Shown: positions 31,254 through 39,567 of the stretch, one piece after another
How the letters are laid out: every line of letters begins with the position of its first letter
Numbering within the stretch: the stretch's first letter is position 1
NCBI RefSeq assembly: GCF_006539565.1
Contig: NZ_BJNG01000013.1
Coordinates: 1 to 44,039 of the forward strand
DNA: 44,039 bases
Direction: 5' to 3'
Source of the DNA: Pseudonocardia hydrocarbonoxydans
Lineage (GTDB): Bacteria > Actinomycetota > Actinomycetes > Mycobacteriales > Pseudonocardiaceae
Notes under the pieces: generated by a model
What the model was told of the DNA's origin: nothing
The model's database searches: none
Seen by the model: the letters and a program-made list of their open reading frames with translations, nothing else
Position numbers and translations under genes: made by a program

Positions 31254-31934
31254 GTGGACGGGCGGTGGGTGGAGGTCGGTGACGGGGTGCTCGCGCGGCG
31301 CTACCGCGAGCTGGACCTCACCGTCGGCCTGGTGCTCGGGGGCGAGCGGGCGCTGGTCGTCGACACCCGCGGCGACGCGGTCCAGGGCCGGGAGTGGGCC
31401 GCGGCGGTGCGGGCGGTGACGGCGCTGCCGCTCGCCGTCACGATCACCCACGCCCACTTCGACCACTGCTTCGGCACCGCGGCGTTCCTGCCGTGCCCGG
31501 TGTACGCCCACCCCGCCTGCCGGGCGGCGATCGCCGCGACGGCTGCGGCGCAGCGGGCGGAGTGGTCGGCGTACTACCGCGACCGGGGCGACGACGCGAC
31601 CGCCGACGCGCTGGCCCGCACCGACCCCCCGCTCCCCGACGCGGACGCCCCGGCCGTGCTCGAGCTCGGCGGACGCGCCGTCGCGCTGCGGCGGCCGGGC
31701 CGCGGCCACACCGACCACGACCTGGTGGTGCACGTCGACGGCGTGGTCTTCGCGGGCGATCTCGTCGAGCAGGGCGCCCCGCCGTCGGTCGGGCCGGACT
31801 CGGTGCCCGCCGAGTGGCCCGCCACCCTGGACGCCCTGCTCGCGCTGGGCCCGGCGGTGGTGGTCCCCGGCCACGGCGACCCGGTGGACGCCGCGTTCGT
31901 GGCCGCGCAGCGCGACACCCTCGCCGGTGCCTGA
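31254..31934 (+). CDS. MBL-fold metallo-hydrolase
   Basis: 226 residues. Zinc motif THAHFDHC (HxHxDH) is near residue 66, with a later His in RPGRGHTDHDLVV, the Asp in VVFAGDLVEQG, and His in VVPGHGDPVD. All metal ligands are present. These enzymes hydrolyse thioesters, lactones or similar; the substrate is unknown. The GTG start at 31254 follows TAGCGT (31240-31245) by 8 nt. It converges on the Rieske operon. Confidence 0.88.
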   Translation: MDGRWVEVGDGVLARRYRELDLTVGLVLGGERALVVDTRGDAVQGREWAAAVRAVTALPLAVTITHAHFDHCFGTAAFLPCPVYAHPACRAAIAATAAAQRAEWSAYYRDRGDDATADALARTDPPLPDADAPAVLELGGRAVALRRPGRGHTDHDLVVHVDGVVFAGDLVEQGAPPSVGPDSVPAEWPATLDALLALGPAVVVPGHGDPVDAAFVAAQRDTLAGA

Positions 31935-31949
31935 ACCACCCCGCGGGGA

Positions 31950-32360
31950 TCAGGCCGACACGACCGTCCCGTCGGTCACCATGACCGCCCGCTCGGCCAG
32001 CGGGCTCGGGGCGGGGCCGGCCACCACCGAGCCGTCGGCCACCGCGTAGGTGCTGCCGTGGCAGGTGCAGTTGATCGTGTCGGTGACGGTCGCGACCAGG
32101 CAGCCCTCGTGCGTGCAGGTGGCCGAGAACGCCCGGAACTCCCCCTCGACCGGCTGGGTCACCACGGTGTCCCGGTCGGCGAGGATCACCCCGCCGCCGA
32201 CGGGGACGTCCGCAACGGCCGCGAGCGGGGTGCCCGGCGGCGGCGGGGGGACCGCCCGGGGCCGGCCGGGACCGTACCCGGCACAGCCGGAGAGCGCGGC
32301 GGCGCAGGCGATGCCGCAGGCCGAGGCGAGCACGGCACGGCGGCCGACCGGGGTCGTCAT
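31950..32360 (-). CDS. Rieske [2Fe-2S] lipoprotein
   Basis: 136 residues. Arg-Arg signal (VGRRAVLASACG) and lipobox-like LSGC (Cys 26) suggest Tat or Sec export and lipid anchoring. The Rieske motifs are complete: CTHEGC (about 82-87) and CTCHGS (about 98-103). It carries electrons outside the membrane. ATG 32372, which overlaps the preceding stop (TGATG), is an alternative start four codons earlier. Last gene of a three-gene operon. Confidence 0.88.
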   Translation of the reverse strand: MTTPVGRRAVLASACGIACAAALSGCAGYGPGRPRAVPPPPPGTPLAAVADVPVGGGVILADRDTVVTQPVEGEFRAFSATCTHEGCLVATVTDTINCTCHGSTYAVADGSVVAGPAPSPLAERAVMVTDGTVVSA

Positions 32361-32371
32361 GAGCGGCTCCA

Positions 32372-32998
32372 TCAGAACCTGATCCCCCGGGTGCCGAAGT
32401 ACCACACCGACGACGTCAGCCAGAGCACGACCAGCGCGGTGAACACCGCGCCGCCGAACACCGGCAGCGACCACTTCGGGGTGTCCTTGCGGGTCAGCAG
32501 CAGCATCTTGGTGATGAACACCCCGTAGAAGAAGCAGCCGAACAGCGAGTGCACGAGGATCCGCGGCTCGTGGTACTCGAACCCGAGCGCGTAGAGGCAG
32601 TGCACGGCGACCGGCACCGTCACCAGCACCGCCGCGCGGCCCGACCAGCGGTGCAGCGCACCGGTCCAGGACGGGGCGCGGACCGGGATCCGCCCGTACA
32701 TGACCAGCGCCGAGACGAGCTGGACCAGCGCGAGCACGAACGCGATCGTCGCCAGCCACGACTTGGCCGCGAGGCTGCTGGAGAACCCCGCGATGTTGAC
32801 GGCGAACAGCGCGGGCTCGTGCAGCCGCCCGTACACCCCGAGGCCGACGGACACCAGCGCGCCGGCGGCGATCGCGAGCACCCACCCGGTCGCCGACGGC
32901 GGCGTGGCGGCGGGCACGGACGACGGGGGTGGAGCGGCGAGGGCCGGTTGGGTGACCGGGTCCGCGTAGGGGTCGGGCGCGGCCGGGCGTTCGGTCAT
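32372..32998 (-). CDS. DUF6529-like membrane protein, possible haem b binder
   Basis: 208 residues with a Pro/Ala-rich N-terminus and five membrane helices. Histidines sit in or near helices (ALHRWSGRAA, AVHCLYALGF, ILVHSLFGC), as in cytochrome b561 or ferric-reductase-like proteins. It matches what I recall of DUF6529, often found with Rieske proteins. A short membrane electron path with the Rieske protein is inferred. ATG 32998 overlaps the preceding stop (ATGA). Confidence 0.75.
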   Translation of the reverse strand: MTERPAAPDPYADPVTQPALAAPPPSSVPAATPPSATGWVLAIAAGALVSVGLGVYGRLHEPALFAVNIAGFSSSLAAKSWLATIAFVLALVQLVSALVMYGRIPVRAPSWTGALHRWSGRAAVLVTVPVAVHCLYALGFEYHEPRILVHSLFGCFFYGVFITKMLLLTRKDTPKWSLPVFGGAVFTALVVLWLTSSVWYFGTRGIRF

Positions 32999-33651
32999 CG
33001 GAGGACTCCCTCGGACGCGCCGTCGACGGCGGTGACGGTGACGGCCTCGCCGTCCAGGACGGTCGAACCGGGCGCCGCGGGGTCGAACGGGGGCGCCGCG
33101 ACGACCTCGCCCGCGGCCCGGGCGCCGCCGGTGACGGTGCCGTCGAGGGCGATCCAGCCGATCCGGACGGCGACGCCGTCGATGTTGGCGCGCCCGTCGT
33201 AGAGGCCCTCGGGGGCCTGCACGACCTGTGCCGCGTAGGGCCACTGCGCGCCGCCGACGGCGACCTGGCCGAACGCCGCCGTCCCGTCGACGGTGCCGGT
33301 GAGCTCGGCCCCGTCGCCGCCGGTGAGTGCGAGCTCCGAGCCGGTGAGCGTGCCCTCCAGCCAGGCCTCCACCCGGTCGCCGTCGCAGACGTAGGCGACC
33401 GCGCGGCCGTCCTTCACCGCGATCGCGACGGTCACCTCGTCGCCCGAGGAGCGCCCGGCCCAGACCGCCTCCGCGACGGCGGGGGCCTCCGGCGCCGGTG
33501 GCGCCTCGGCCGCGGGCGCGGCGGCGGGGGCGGCCGCCGCCGCCGGGGCGGGCGGGGCCTGCGCGGGATCGTTGAGCACGTCGACGGCGAACAGCACGCC
33601 GCCGAGCACGGCGACGGCCCCCAGCGTGAGCAGTGGTGCGTACCTCGTCAT
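32995..33651 (-). CDS. Membrane-anchored secreted protein, first gene of the Rieske operon
   Basis: 218 residues. One N-terminal helix (LLTLGAVAVLGGVLFAV) is followed by a long Ala/Pro linker (about 27-65), then a beta-rich domain (VTVAIAVKDGRAVAYVCDGD; ELTGTVDGTAAFGQVAVGG). I know no family name. Position in a coupled operon with DUF6529 and Rieske suggests it is a subunit or periplasmic partner. ATG 33651. Confidence 0.65.
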   Translation of the reverse strand: MTRYAPLLTLGAVAVLGGVLFAVDVLNDPAQAPPAPAAAAAPAAAPAAEAPPAPEAPAVAEAVWAGRSSGDEVTVAIAVKDGRAVAYVCDGDRVEAWLEGTLTGSELALTGGDGAELTGTVDGTAAFGQVAVGGAQWPYAAQVVQAPEGLYDGRANIDGVAVRIGWIALDGTVTGGARAAGEVVAAPPFDPAAPGSTVLDGEAVTVTAVDGASEGVLR

Positions 33652-33762
33652 CTCGTCCGTCCCCTGGCATGTCGGCGGGTTCCCGCACACGGTCCCGCCG
33701 CGGCCCGCGGCCGCGGCGGTAGGACTACAGCTGCGAACGTGTACATCGACACGGAGCCCCGC

Positions 33763-35820
33763 CTACGCGTCGACCGGTGCGGGGGCCGGCGCCCGCAGCC
33801 GGAACGCCGTGACGGGCCCGGTCCGGCCCTTCACCGTCAGCTCCCCCATCGGCTCGACGAGGACGTCGTCGGGCAGCAGCAGCCGCGTCGACTCCCCGAT
33901 CACGACCTGCCCGGGCTCGGCCGCCGACTCCAGCCGGGCCGCGACGTTCACCGCGTCGCCCATCGCGTTGAAGTTGCGCAGCGCCGTGCTGCCGATGTTG
34001 CCGACGAGCGCGGGCCCGGTGTTGACCCCGATGCGGAAGGTCGGGCCGTCGTCGTCGGCGATCCCGGCGATGCCGGACTGGATGGCGAGCGCGGCGCGGG
34101 CGGCGCGCAGCGCGTGGTCGGGCTGGCGGGTGGGGGCGTTGAACAGCGCCATCATGGCGTCGCCGACGAACTGCACCACCGTGCCGCCCTCGGCCAGCAC
34201 CGCGGCGGTGGCGATCTCGAAGTAGCGGTTGAGCAGGACCACGATCTCCTCGGGCGTCGCCTGCTCCGAGAACGTGGTGAACCCGCGCAGGTCGGCGAAC
34301 ACCGCCGTGACCTCGACGACCGCCCCGCCGAGCGCGGCCTGCGTCGGGTCGGCGAGCAGCGCGGTGGCGACGTCGGGCGACATGTACTGGCGGAACAGCC
34401 CGTCGAGCTGGTGGTAGAGCCGCGCGTTCTCCAGGCCCATCGACAGCTGGCTGGCCAGCGAGGCGAGCAGCGAGCGGTCGCGGTCGGTGAAGCCACCGCT
34501 GCGCCGGACGAGCAGCACACCCGCCGGCAGGTCCTTGACGGTCAGCGGGCAGGCGAGCACGTCGTCGCCGGTCTCGACCGGGTCGAGGCCGTCGGGCAGC
34601 GCGACCTCCGCGGTCCAGGCGGGATCGGTGGACAGGGCCTCGGGGTAGGTCAGCTCGCCGTCGGCGAGCAGGCCGATCCGCACGGCGTGGCCGTCGAACC
34701 CGTCGGCGACGCGGGTGACGGCGCGGCGCAGCAGGTCGTCCTCGGCCAGGCCGACGCGCGACTCGTGCCCGATCGCGACCAGCACGCCGAGGCGCCCGAT
34801 CTGCTCGCGCTCCCCGCGCAGCGCGGACGCGGCGCGCCCCAGCACGGCCGTCTGGCCCTCGGTGAGGCCGAACCGCGCCGCCATGCCCGCGGTGATCAGC
34901 GCCATCTCGTCGGCGGAGATCTCCCCGGCCTCCTGCCGGCGCACCGCCGACACCAGTGCCTCCAGCGCGGCGCCGTACTCCTGGCGCACCGCCTGCACCG
35001 TCTCCTCGGTGCGGACGCCGTCGAACAGGCCGGTGGTGGCGCCCTCGGCCTGGTAGCCGGCGTAGGCGCTGTAGGCGATGTAGCCGAAGGCGACGGCCAT
35101 CAGCACGTGCCACAGCCACCAGGTGAGGTGCCAGCTCGGGCCGAGCACGACGGCGATCATCGACTCGGCCAGCAGCACGTTGGCCGTCAGGATCGACAGC
35201 AGCATCACCGAGCGGCGGCGCCGGTAGAGCTGCAGGTAGCGCACGGCCACCACGGCGTACAGCAGCACGGCGACGGCGGCCACGGCCACCAGCGGGCCCG
35301 ACAGCTCCTCCGCGATCGCCGGGTCGGCCAGCGGCGGCAGCCCGGCCAGCGACACCACGCCCCACAGCGCGGCGACGCCGAGCAGGCCGCGGCGCAGCCA
35401 GGGCGCGAGGCGCAGCACCGTGGCCCACGGCAGGTCCAGCGCCGACGCCGCGGTGAACAGCGCGGCCAGCGCGAGCCCGACCGGGGTGGCGAGGGCGAAC
35501 CCGCCGTTGCGGCTGCCCAGCAGCACCCCGGGCGTGGCCAGGGCGTGCAGGCCGAGGAACAGCGCAGCGGCGAGGAAGGCCAGACCGACCAGCAGCAGCC
35601 GGGCGTCGTCGTGGCGGCGGGCGGCCCGCGCGACCAGCACGGCGAGCCCGACGTTGAGCGCGGCGGCGAGCGCGATCAGCCAGAAGTGCGTGGGATGGTG
35701 TTCGAGCCGGACGTCGGCGGCGGGCACCGCGAGCAGCAGCCACAGCCCGGCCAGCGGCAGCGCCAGGTGGAAGGCCCACACCACGACCCGGGCGGGAACC
35801 CCGCGGGAACGGTCAGCCAC
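33763..35820 (-). CDS. Membrane GAF-class III nucleotidyl cyclase with Q/N substrate pair
   Basis: 685 residues. Seven membrane helices (about 1-245), then a helical linker, GAF (about 340-490), and a class III cyclase domain (about 510-670). Metal Asp residues are in VFADLRGFTTFSEQ and QFVGDAMMALF. The adenine-selecting Lys is Gln here (VVQFVGD), and the second specifying residue is Asn (RNFNAMGD), so the ATP/GTP choice cannot be assumed. The transition-state Asn/Arg region DAVNVAARLE is intact. GTG 35820 overlaps the Crp gene by 8 nt. It is likely the source of the cyclic nucleotide read by that regulator. Confidence 0.88.
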   Translation of the reverse strand: MADRSRGVPARVVVWAFHLALPLAGLWLLLAVPAADVRLEHHPTHFWLIALAAALNVGLAVLVARAARRHDDARLLLVGLAFLAAALFLGLHALATPGVLLGSRNGGFALATPVGLALAALFTAASALDLPWATVLRLAPWLRRGLLGVAALWGVVSLAGLPPLADPAIAEELSGPLVAVAAVAVLLYAVVAVRYLQLYRRRRSVMLLSILTANVLLAESMIAVVLGPSWHLTWWLWHVLMAVAFGYIAYSAYAGYQAEGATTGLFDGVRTEETVQAVRQEYGAALEALVSAVRRQEAGEISADEMALITAGMAARFGLTEGQTAVLGRAASALRGEREQIGRLGVLVAIGHESRVGLAEDDLLRRAVTRVADGFDGHAVRIGLLADGELTYPEALSTDPAWTAEVALPDGLDPVETGDDVLACPLTVKDLPAGVLLVRRSGGFTDRDRSLLASLASQLSMGLENARLYHQLDGLFRQYMSPDVATALLADPTQAALGGAVVEVTAVFADLRGFTTFSEQATPEEIVVLLNRYFEIATAAVLAEGGTVVQFVGDAMMALFNAPTRQPDHALRAARAALAIQSGIAGIADDDGPTFRIGVNTGPALVGNIGSTALRNFNAMGDAVNVAARLESAAEPGQVVIGESTRLLLPDDVLVEPMGELTVKGRTGPVTAFRLRAPAPAPVDA

Positions 35821-36481
35821 TGGCCCTCCTGCGCAGTCCGTCGAGGTCGAGGACGGTCATCGTGCGCCGCCCGGTGGTGAGCAGGCCGCGGTCGCGCAGC
35901 ACCCGCAGCGCCTTCGCGACGGCCTCCCGCGACGCCCCGACCCACCCGGCGAGCTCGTCCTGCGAGAGCGGCACGGGGATGCGGACGCCGTCCGGCGCGG
36001 GCTCGCCGAACCGGTCGGCCAGCTCGACCAGGCGGCCGGCGACGCGCGCGGCGATGTCGAACGCCCCGAACTCGACGCGCTTGCGGTCGGCGTCGCGCAG
36101 GCGGGAGGTGACCAGCCGCAGCAACACCATCGCGGCCCCGGGATGGGTGTTCAGGAACGCCTCGAAGTCCGGCCCGGGGACCACGAGCGCCACCACCGGC
36201 TCCAGCGCGGCCACCGAGGCGCCGCGCGCCGACCCGTCGACGGCGGAGAGCTCGCCGAGCAGCGCACCCGGCCCGCGGACGGCGAGCAGAACCTCCTCGC
36301 CCTGCTCGGTGATCGAGAAGACCTTCACGCGCCCGCTCACCACGACGACCACGGTGCTCGACCGGTCACCCTCCAGGAACAGCGACGACCCGGCCGGCCA
36401 GCGCCGGTGCCGGCCGCGCGCGGCCAGGGCGGCGCGCCCGGCGTCGTCGAGGCTCGCGAGGAACTCCTCGGGCTCGGGCAT
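35813..36481 (-). CDS. Crp/Fnr-family cyclic-nucleotide regulator
   Basis: 222 residues. The cNMP-binding domain has the phosphate cassette GALLGELSAVDGSARGASV with the key Glu and Arg present. The C-terminal HTH_Crp contains LSQDELAGWVGASREAVAKA. It overlaps the cyclase gene, a natural sensor-effector pair. ATG 36481 follows GGGGAAGG. The Hsp70 gene ends 85 nt upstream on the same strand; regulation of the nearby ini genes is possible but no clear Crp box was found. Confidence 0.9.
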   Translation of the reverse strand: MPEPEEFLASLDDAGRAALAARGRHRRWPAGSSLFLEGDRSSTVVVVVSGRVKVFSITEQGEEVLLAVRGPGALLGELSAVDGSARGASVAALEPVVALVVPGPDFEAFLNTHPGAAMVLLRLVTSRLRDADRKRVEFGAFDIAARVAGRLVELADRFGEPAPDGVRIPVPLSQDELAGWVGASREAVAKALRVLRDRGLLTTGRRTMTVLDLDGLRRRASG

Positions 36482-36566
36482 GCGACCTTCCCCGGGGGAG
36501 ATGGGCAGCGACAGGTGCCGGAGTCTCCCACCCGATCGGGTGACGGGGCCAGATCCGATCCGGACC

Positions 36567-38654
36567 TCAGGCCGCCCCCTCGGCGACGGCCGCCGCCGGG
36601 TCCCCGACGCCGAGCGGATCGGTCCCGCCGACGCCCGCACCCTCGGTGCCTCCCGCGGCCGCCGACGTGGTCGGCGCCTCGGTCGTGGGCGGGGCCTCGG
36701 TGGTCGGCGGCGCCTCGGTCGTCGGCTCGGTGGTGGGGGGCTGCGTCGTCGGCGGGGGCGGGGCCGGGGTGGGCGGCGCGGCGGTGCGCTGCGTCGTCCG
36801 CGGGGCCGGCGCGGGGGCCGGGGCGGGCGCGGGCGCGGGCGCCGGGGCCTCGACCGAGGTCGAGGGCAGCAGCGACGGCGACGGCGTGGCCGCCTCCGAG
36901 CGGCCCGCGGGAACCGGTTCGGGCGTCGCCGCGGCGGCGCCCGAGGCCGGGCGGCTCGCGAACGCGATCGCCCCGCCCGCCACCGCCGCGGCCAGCACCG
37001 AGGCGGCGACGACCGCGAGCAGCCGGCGCGGGATCTCCCGGCGGGCCGCTCCCTCGGAGATCGGCCGCACCGGGGGCGGTGGGCGCAGGGCCGTGGTGGG
37101 GGGCAGGCCGTCGCCCGGGGCGGGCGGCCGGTCGGCCGAGCGGTCGCGGAACAGCGGTGCCGCGCCGCCGGGGGCGGGGCCGAGCCGGGTGTCCATCGCG
37201 GCCCGCCGGGCCACCTCGTCGCGGACCGTCGCGTCCCGGGCGCCGGGCGCCGCGGCACCGGTCGCGCCTACGGCCCGGTGCCCCCCGGTCCCGGCGGCCG
37301 GACCCCCGGGCACCGCACCCCCGGGCACCGCACCCCCGGGCACCGCACCCCCGAGCGCCGCACCACCGAGCGCCGCACCACCGAGCGCCGCGGCAGCGCC
37401 CGCCCCCCGGGCAGGCGCGCCGCCCCGCGACACCGCCTCCCGGCGCGTCGCGGCCTGCCGGTAGGCGGCGTCCCGGAACGTGGCGTCGCGGACGGCCCCG
37501 TCGCGCAGCGCGGCCTCCCGCGCCGGCGGCCGGTCGTCCAGGGAGACCGCGCCCGCACCGTGCGCGTCCAGCGCCTCGGCCACGGGCGCCAGGCCCCGCG
37601 CGACCAGCGCCGCACCGGCCGCGATGACGCCCTTGGGATCGGCGTCGACGGAGGCGGGCCGGCCGATCCCGGCCGACACCAGCTCGGTGACCAGCGGGAT
37701 CCGTGACGATCCGCCGACCAGCAGCAGGGCGGCGAGGTCGGCGGGGGCGACGTCGGCGGACTCCAGGGCCCGCGCCAGCGCGTCGACGGTCTCGGCGACG
37801 GCGGGACGGATCATGTCCTCGAACTCGGCGCGGCCCAGCCGCACGCGGGTGTGCAGCCCGGGCAGCATCACCGGCACGTGCACGACGGTGTCGACCGAGA
37901 GCCCCTCCTTGGCCGCGGTGCACTCCCGGCGCAGCCGCGCGACGGCCTCCAGCACCGAGGGGTCGGTGCCGTCGAGCTCCGCCCAGGCCTCGCCGAGGGC
38001 CTCGCGGACGTGGGTGAACACGGCCTCGTCGAAGTCGATTCCGCCCAGGCGCTCGATGCCCTCGGGGCTGCCGAGCAGGGCGAACCCGCCGCGGGGGTCC
38101 TTGCGCACCACGGCCGCGTCGAAGGTGCCGCCGCCCAGGTCGTAGACGGCGACGACGGAGCCGGGCTCCACCCGCTCGGCGCTGGCGTAGCCGACGGCCG
38201 CGGCCTGGGGCTCGGTGAGCAGCACCACCGGCCCGACGCCGTGGTCGTCGAGCGCGGACCGCAGAGCGGTGATCTTGTGCGGGCCCCAGCCCGCCGGGTG
38301 GGTGACCGCGATCCGCGACGGCGGGGCGCCCTCGCGCTGCGACACCTGGCGCACCAGCGCGGTGATGAACCGGGCCGCGAGCACCTCGGCGGGCACCGGC
38401 TCGCGCCCGACGAGCACGGGCGTCGGGTCGCCGATGCGGCGCTTGAACTCGCGCACGACGCGGTCGGGGTCGGACAGGGCGCGCCGCTCGGCGGCCTCGC
38501 CCAGCAGCAGCGACCCGTCGGCACCGGCGAACACGGCGGAGGCGACGGCGTGGCCGTGCTCGCCGAGCGGGACCGGCTCGGCCGTGCGGGCGCCGTCCCG
38601 GCAGACGGCGGCCGCCGACCACGTCGTGCCCAGGTCCACACCCAGCTGGTACAT
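36567..38654 (-). CDS. Transmembrane Hsp70-like protein
   Basis: 695 residues. An N-terminal Hsp70 ATPase domain (about 1-380) has VDLGTTWSAAAV, VAVYDLGGGTFDAAVV and LLLVGGSSRIPLV. The usual peptide-binding domain is missing. In its place is a low-complexity Ala/Gly/Pro linker with short tandem units (GGAALGGAAL; GGAVPGGAVPGG), one membrane helix (about 547-567), and an outside stalk rich in Pro/Thr with TTEAPP repeats. It probably transmits an ATPase-linked signal across the membrane. ATG 38654 has GGAGGAAA. Divergent from the ini operon. Confidence 0.88.
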   Translation of the reverse strand: MYQLGVDLGTTWSAAAVCRDGARTAEPVPLGEHGHAVASAVFAGADGSLLLGEAAERRALSDPDRVVREFKRRIGDPTPVLVGREPVPAEVLAARFITALVRQVSQREGAPPSRIAVTHPAGWGPHKITALRSALDDHGVGPVVLLTEPQAAAVGYASAERVEPGSVVAVYDLGGGTFDAAVVRKDPRGGFALLGSPEGIERLGGIDFDEAVFTHVREALGEAWAELDGTDPSVLEAVARLRRECTAAKEGLSVDTVVHVPVMLPGLHTRVRLGRAEFEDMIRPAVAETVDALARALESADVAPADLAALLLVGGSSRIPLVTELVSAGIGRPASVDADPKGVIAAGAALVARGLAPVAEALDAHGAGAVSLDDRPPAREAALRDGAVRDATFRDAAYRQAATRREAVSRGGAPARGAGAAAALGGAALGGAALGGAVPGGAVPGGAVPGGPAAGTGGHRAVGATGAAAPGARDATVRDEVARRAAMDTRLGPAPGGAAPLFRDRSADRPPAPGDGLPPTTALRPPPPVRPISEGAARREIPRRLLAVVAASVLAAAVAGGAIAFASRPASGAAAATPEPVPAGRSEAATPSPSLLPSTSVEAPAPAPAPAPAPAPAPRTTQRTAAPPTPAPPPPTTQPPTTEPTTEAPPTTEAPPTTEAPTTSAAAGGTEGAGVGGTDPLGVGDPAAAVAEGAA

Positions 38655-38759
38655 CGGTTTCCTCCGTGCCCGTTCGCGACTGGTACGCCGGGGAGCCGAC
38701 GTCATGGGGAACAGACGTCAGCATCCCGGCGCGAGGTACACCGCGGCCGGAAATACCGG

Positions 38760-38801
38760 GGGGATCCCCTAGTACGCCCGGGGTCCGGGCCGGGATCCCG
38801 G
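38760..38801. promoter_or_regulatory. Two GGGATCCC dyads in the Hsp70-ini divergent region
   Basis: GGGGATCCCC (38760-38769, followed by TAGTACG) and CCGGGATCCCGG (38790-38801, followed by TACG) are centred 31 bp apart, about three helical turns. Additional GACGTC copies lie at 38700 and 38714. The intergenic region 38655-38960 holds no gene. A regulator binding both dyads could control Hsp70 and ini together. Confidence 0.5.
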
Positions 38802-38919
38802 TACGCGGCGGCGGCGGAACAGGGGGGCGCCCGGATCCGCGGGGGTGCCCCCGGAGCCCATCGTTCTCGGCAACCGGACGCAGCGCCGGTGGGCGCAGAC
38901 GGCGCCACCGCAAGTGCGA

Positions 38920-38948
38920 GACACCAGACACCGCAGGACACCAGACAC
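38920..38948. repeat. 12-bp direct repeat in the ini leader
   Basis: GACACCAGACAC occurs at 38920-38931 and 38937-38948, a 17-bp period, just before the ribosome site of the acidic protein. It may be a regulator site or an RNA element; the role is unknown. Confidence 0.5.
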
Positions 38949-38960
38949 AGGGAGCACACC

Positions 38961-39500
38961 ATGACCGGCTCGTTCAACGTCGAGAGCTTCATCGCCAACC
39001 TCAACGAGGACCTCGACCTCGACCAGAACCTCCTGCAGGACACCGACCAGGAGAACCAGAGCGCGCAGGTCTCCGACCAGGAGACCACGCAGGTCGGCGA
39101 CCAGGACCAGGACGTCACCACCGCCACCAACACCGAGGGCGGCAACGCCGGTGACGGCGGCATCGCCGTCGGCGGCGACGCCAGCGGCGGGGCCGGCCTC
39201 GGCATCGGCGGCACCTCGGGCGGCATCTCCCAGGGCGGCGGCGACGGCGTCAACATCAACTTCGGCGACACCGGCGACGCCAGCGGCACCGGCGTGGGCG
39301 GAGCGGGCGGGGTGGGCGGCAACGCCGACGCCTCCGGCGGTGACGGCGGCGACGCCGACTCCGACGTGGACGTCGACGCGGACGCCACCCAGGTCTTCGA
39401 CTCCGACCAGGACAACGACCAGGACTCGGACCAGGACAACGACTCCGACCAGGACGCCGACGCCGACGCCGACCTGGACCTGACCAACTTCATCAACTGA
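38961..39500 (+). CDS. Hyperacidic Asp/Gln/Gly low-complexity protein, first gene of the ini operon
   Basis: 179 residues. The start has a short possibly folded helix (MTGSFNVESFIANLNEDLDL). Next comes a Gln/Asp/Thr section (QVSDQETTQVGDQDQDVTT), a Gly/Asn/Ala/Asp section (NAGDGGIAVGGDASGGAG), and a tail of Asp/Gln/Asn (DSDQDNDQDSDQDN) ending in LTNFIN. No signal peptide. The composition is like IniB of mycobacteria, but this is a separate protein. GGGAG precedes the ATG at 38961. It may be a filament or a disordered scaffold for the dynamin-like proteins; that is inference. Confidence 0.8.
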   Translation: MTGSFNVESFIANLNEDLDLDQNLLQDTDQENQSAQVSDQETTQVGDQDQDVTTATNTEGGNAGDGGIAVGGDASGGAGLGIGGTSGGISQGGGDGVNINFGDTGDASGTGVGGAGGVGGNADASGGDGGDADSDVDVDADATQVFDSDQDNDQDSDQDNDSDQDADADADLDLTNFIN

Positions 39501-39507
39501 TGCGACC

Positions 39508-39546
39508 CCACCGGCCCCGCCCGCGACGAGCGGGCGGGGCCGGTGG
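39508..39546 (+). terminator. Perfect 17-bp hairpin between the acidic gene and iniB-like gene
   Basis: CCACCGGCCCCGCCCGC (39508-39524) and GCGGGCGGGGCCGGTGG (39530-39546) pair fully around a 5-nt loop, 8 nt past the stop. A very stable stem, so it probably ends most transcripts or protects the 3' end. The next gene's ribosome site begins 8 nt after it. Confidence 0.8.
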
Positions 39547-39567
39547 CCGACCCGGAGGTGAACAGCC

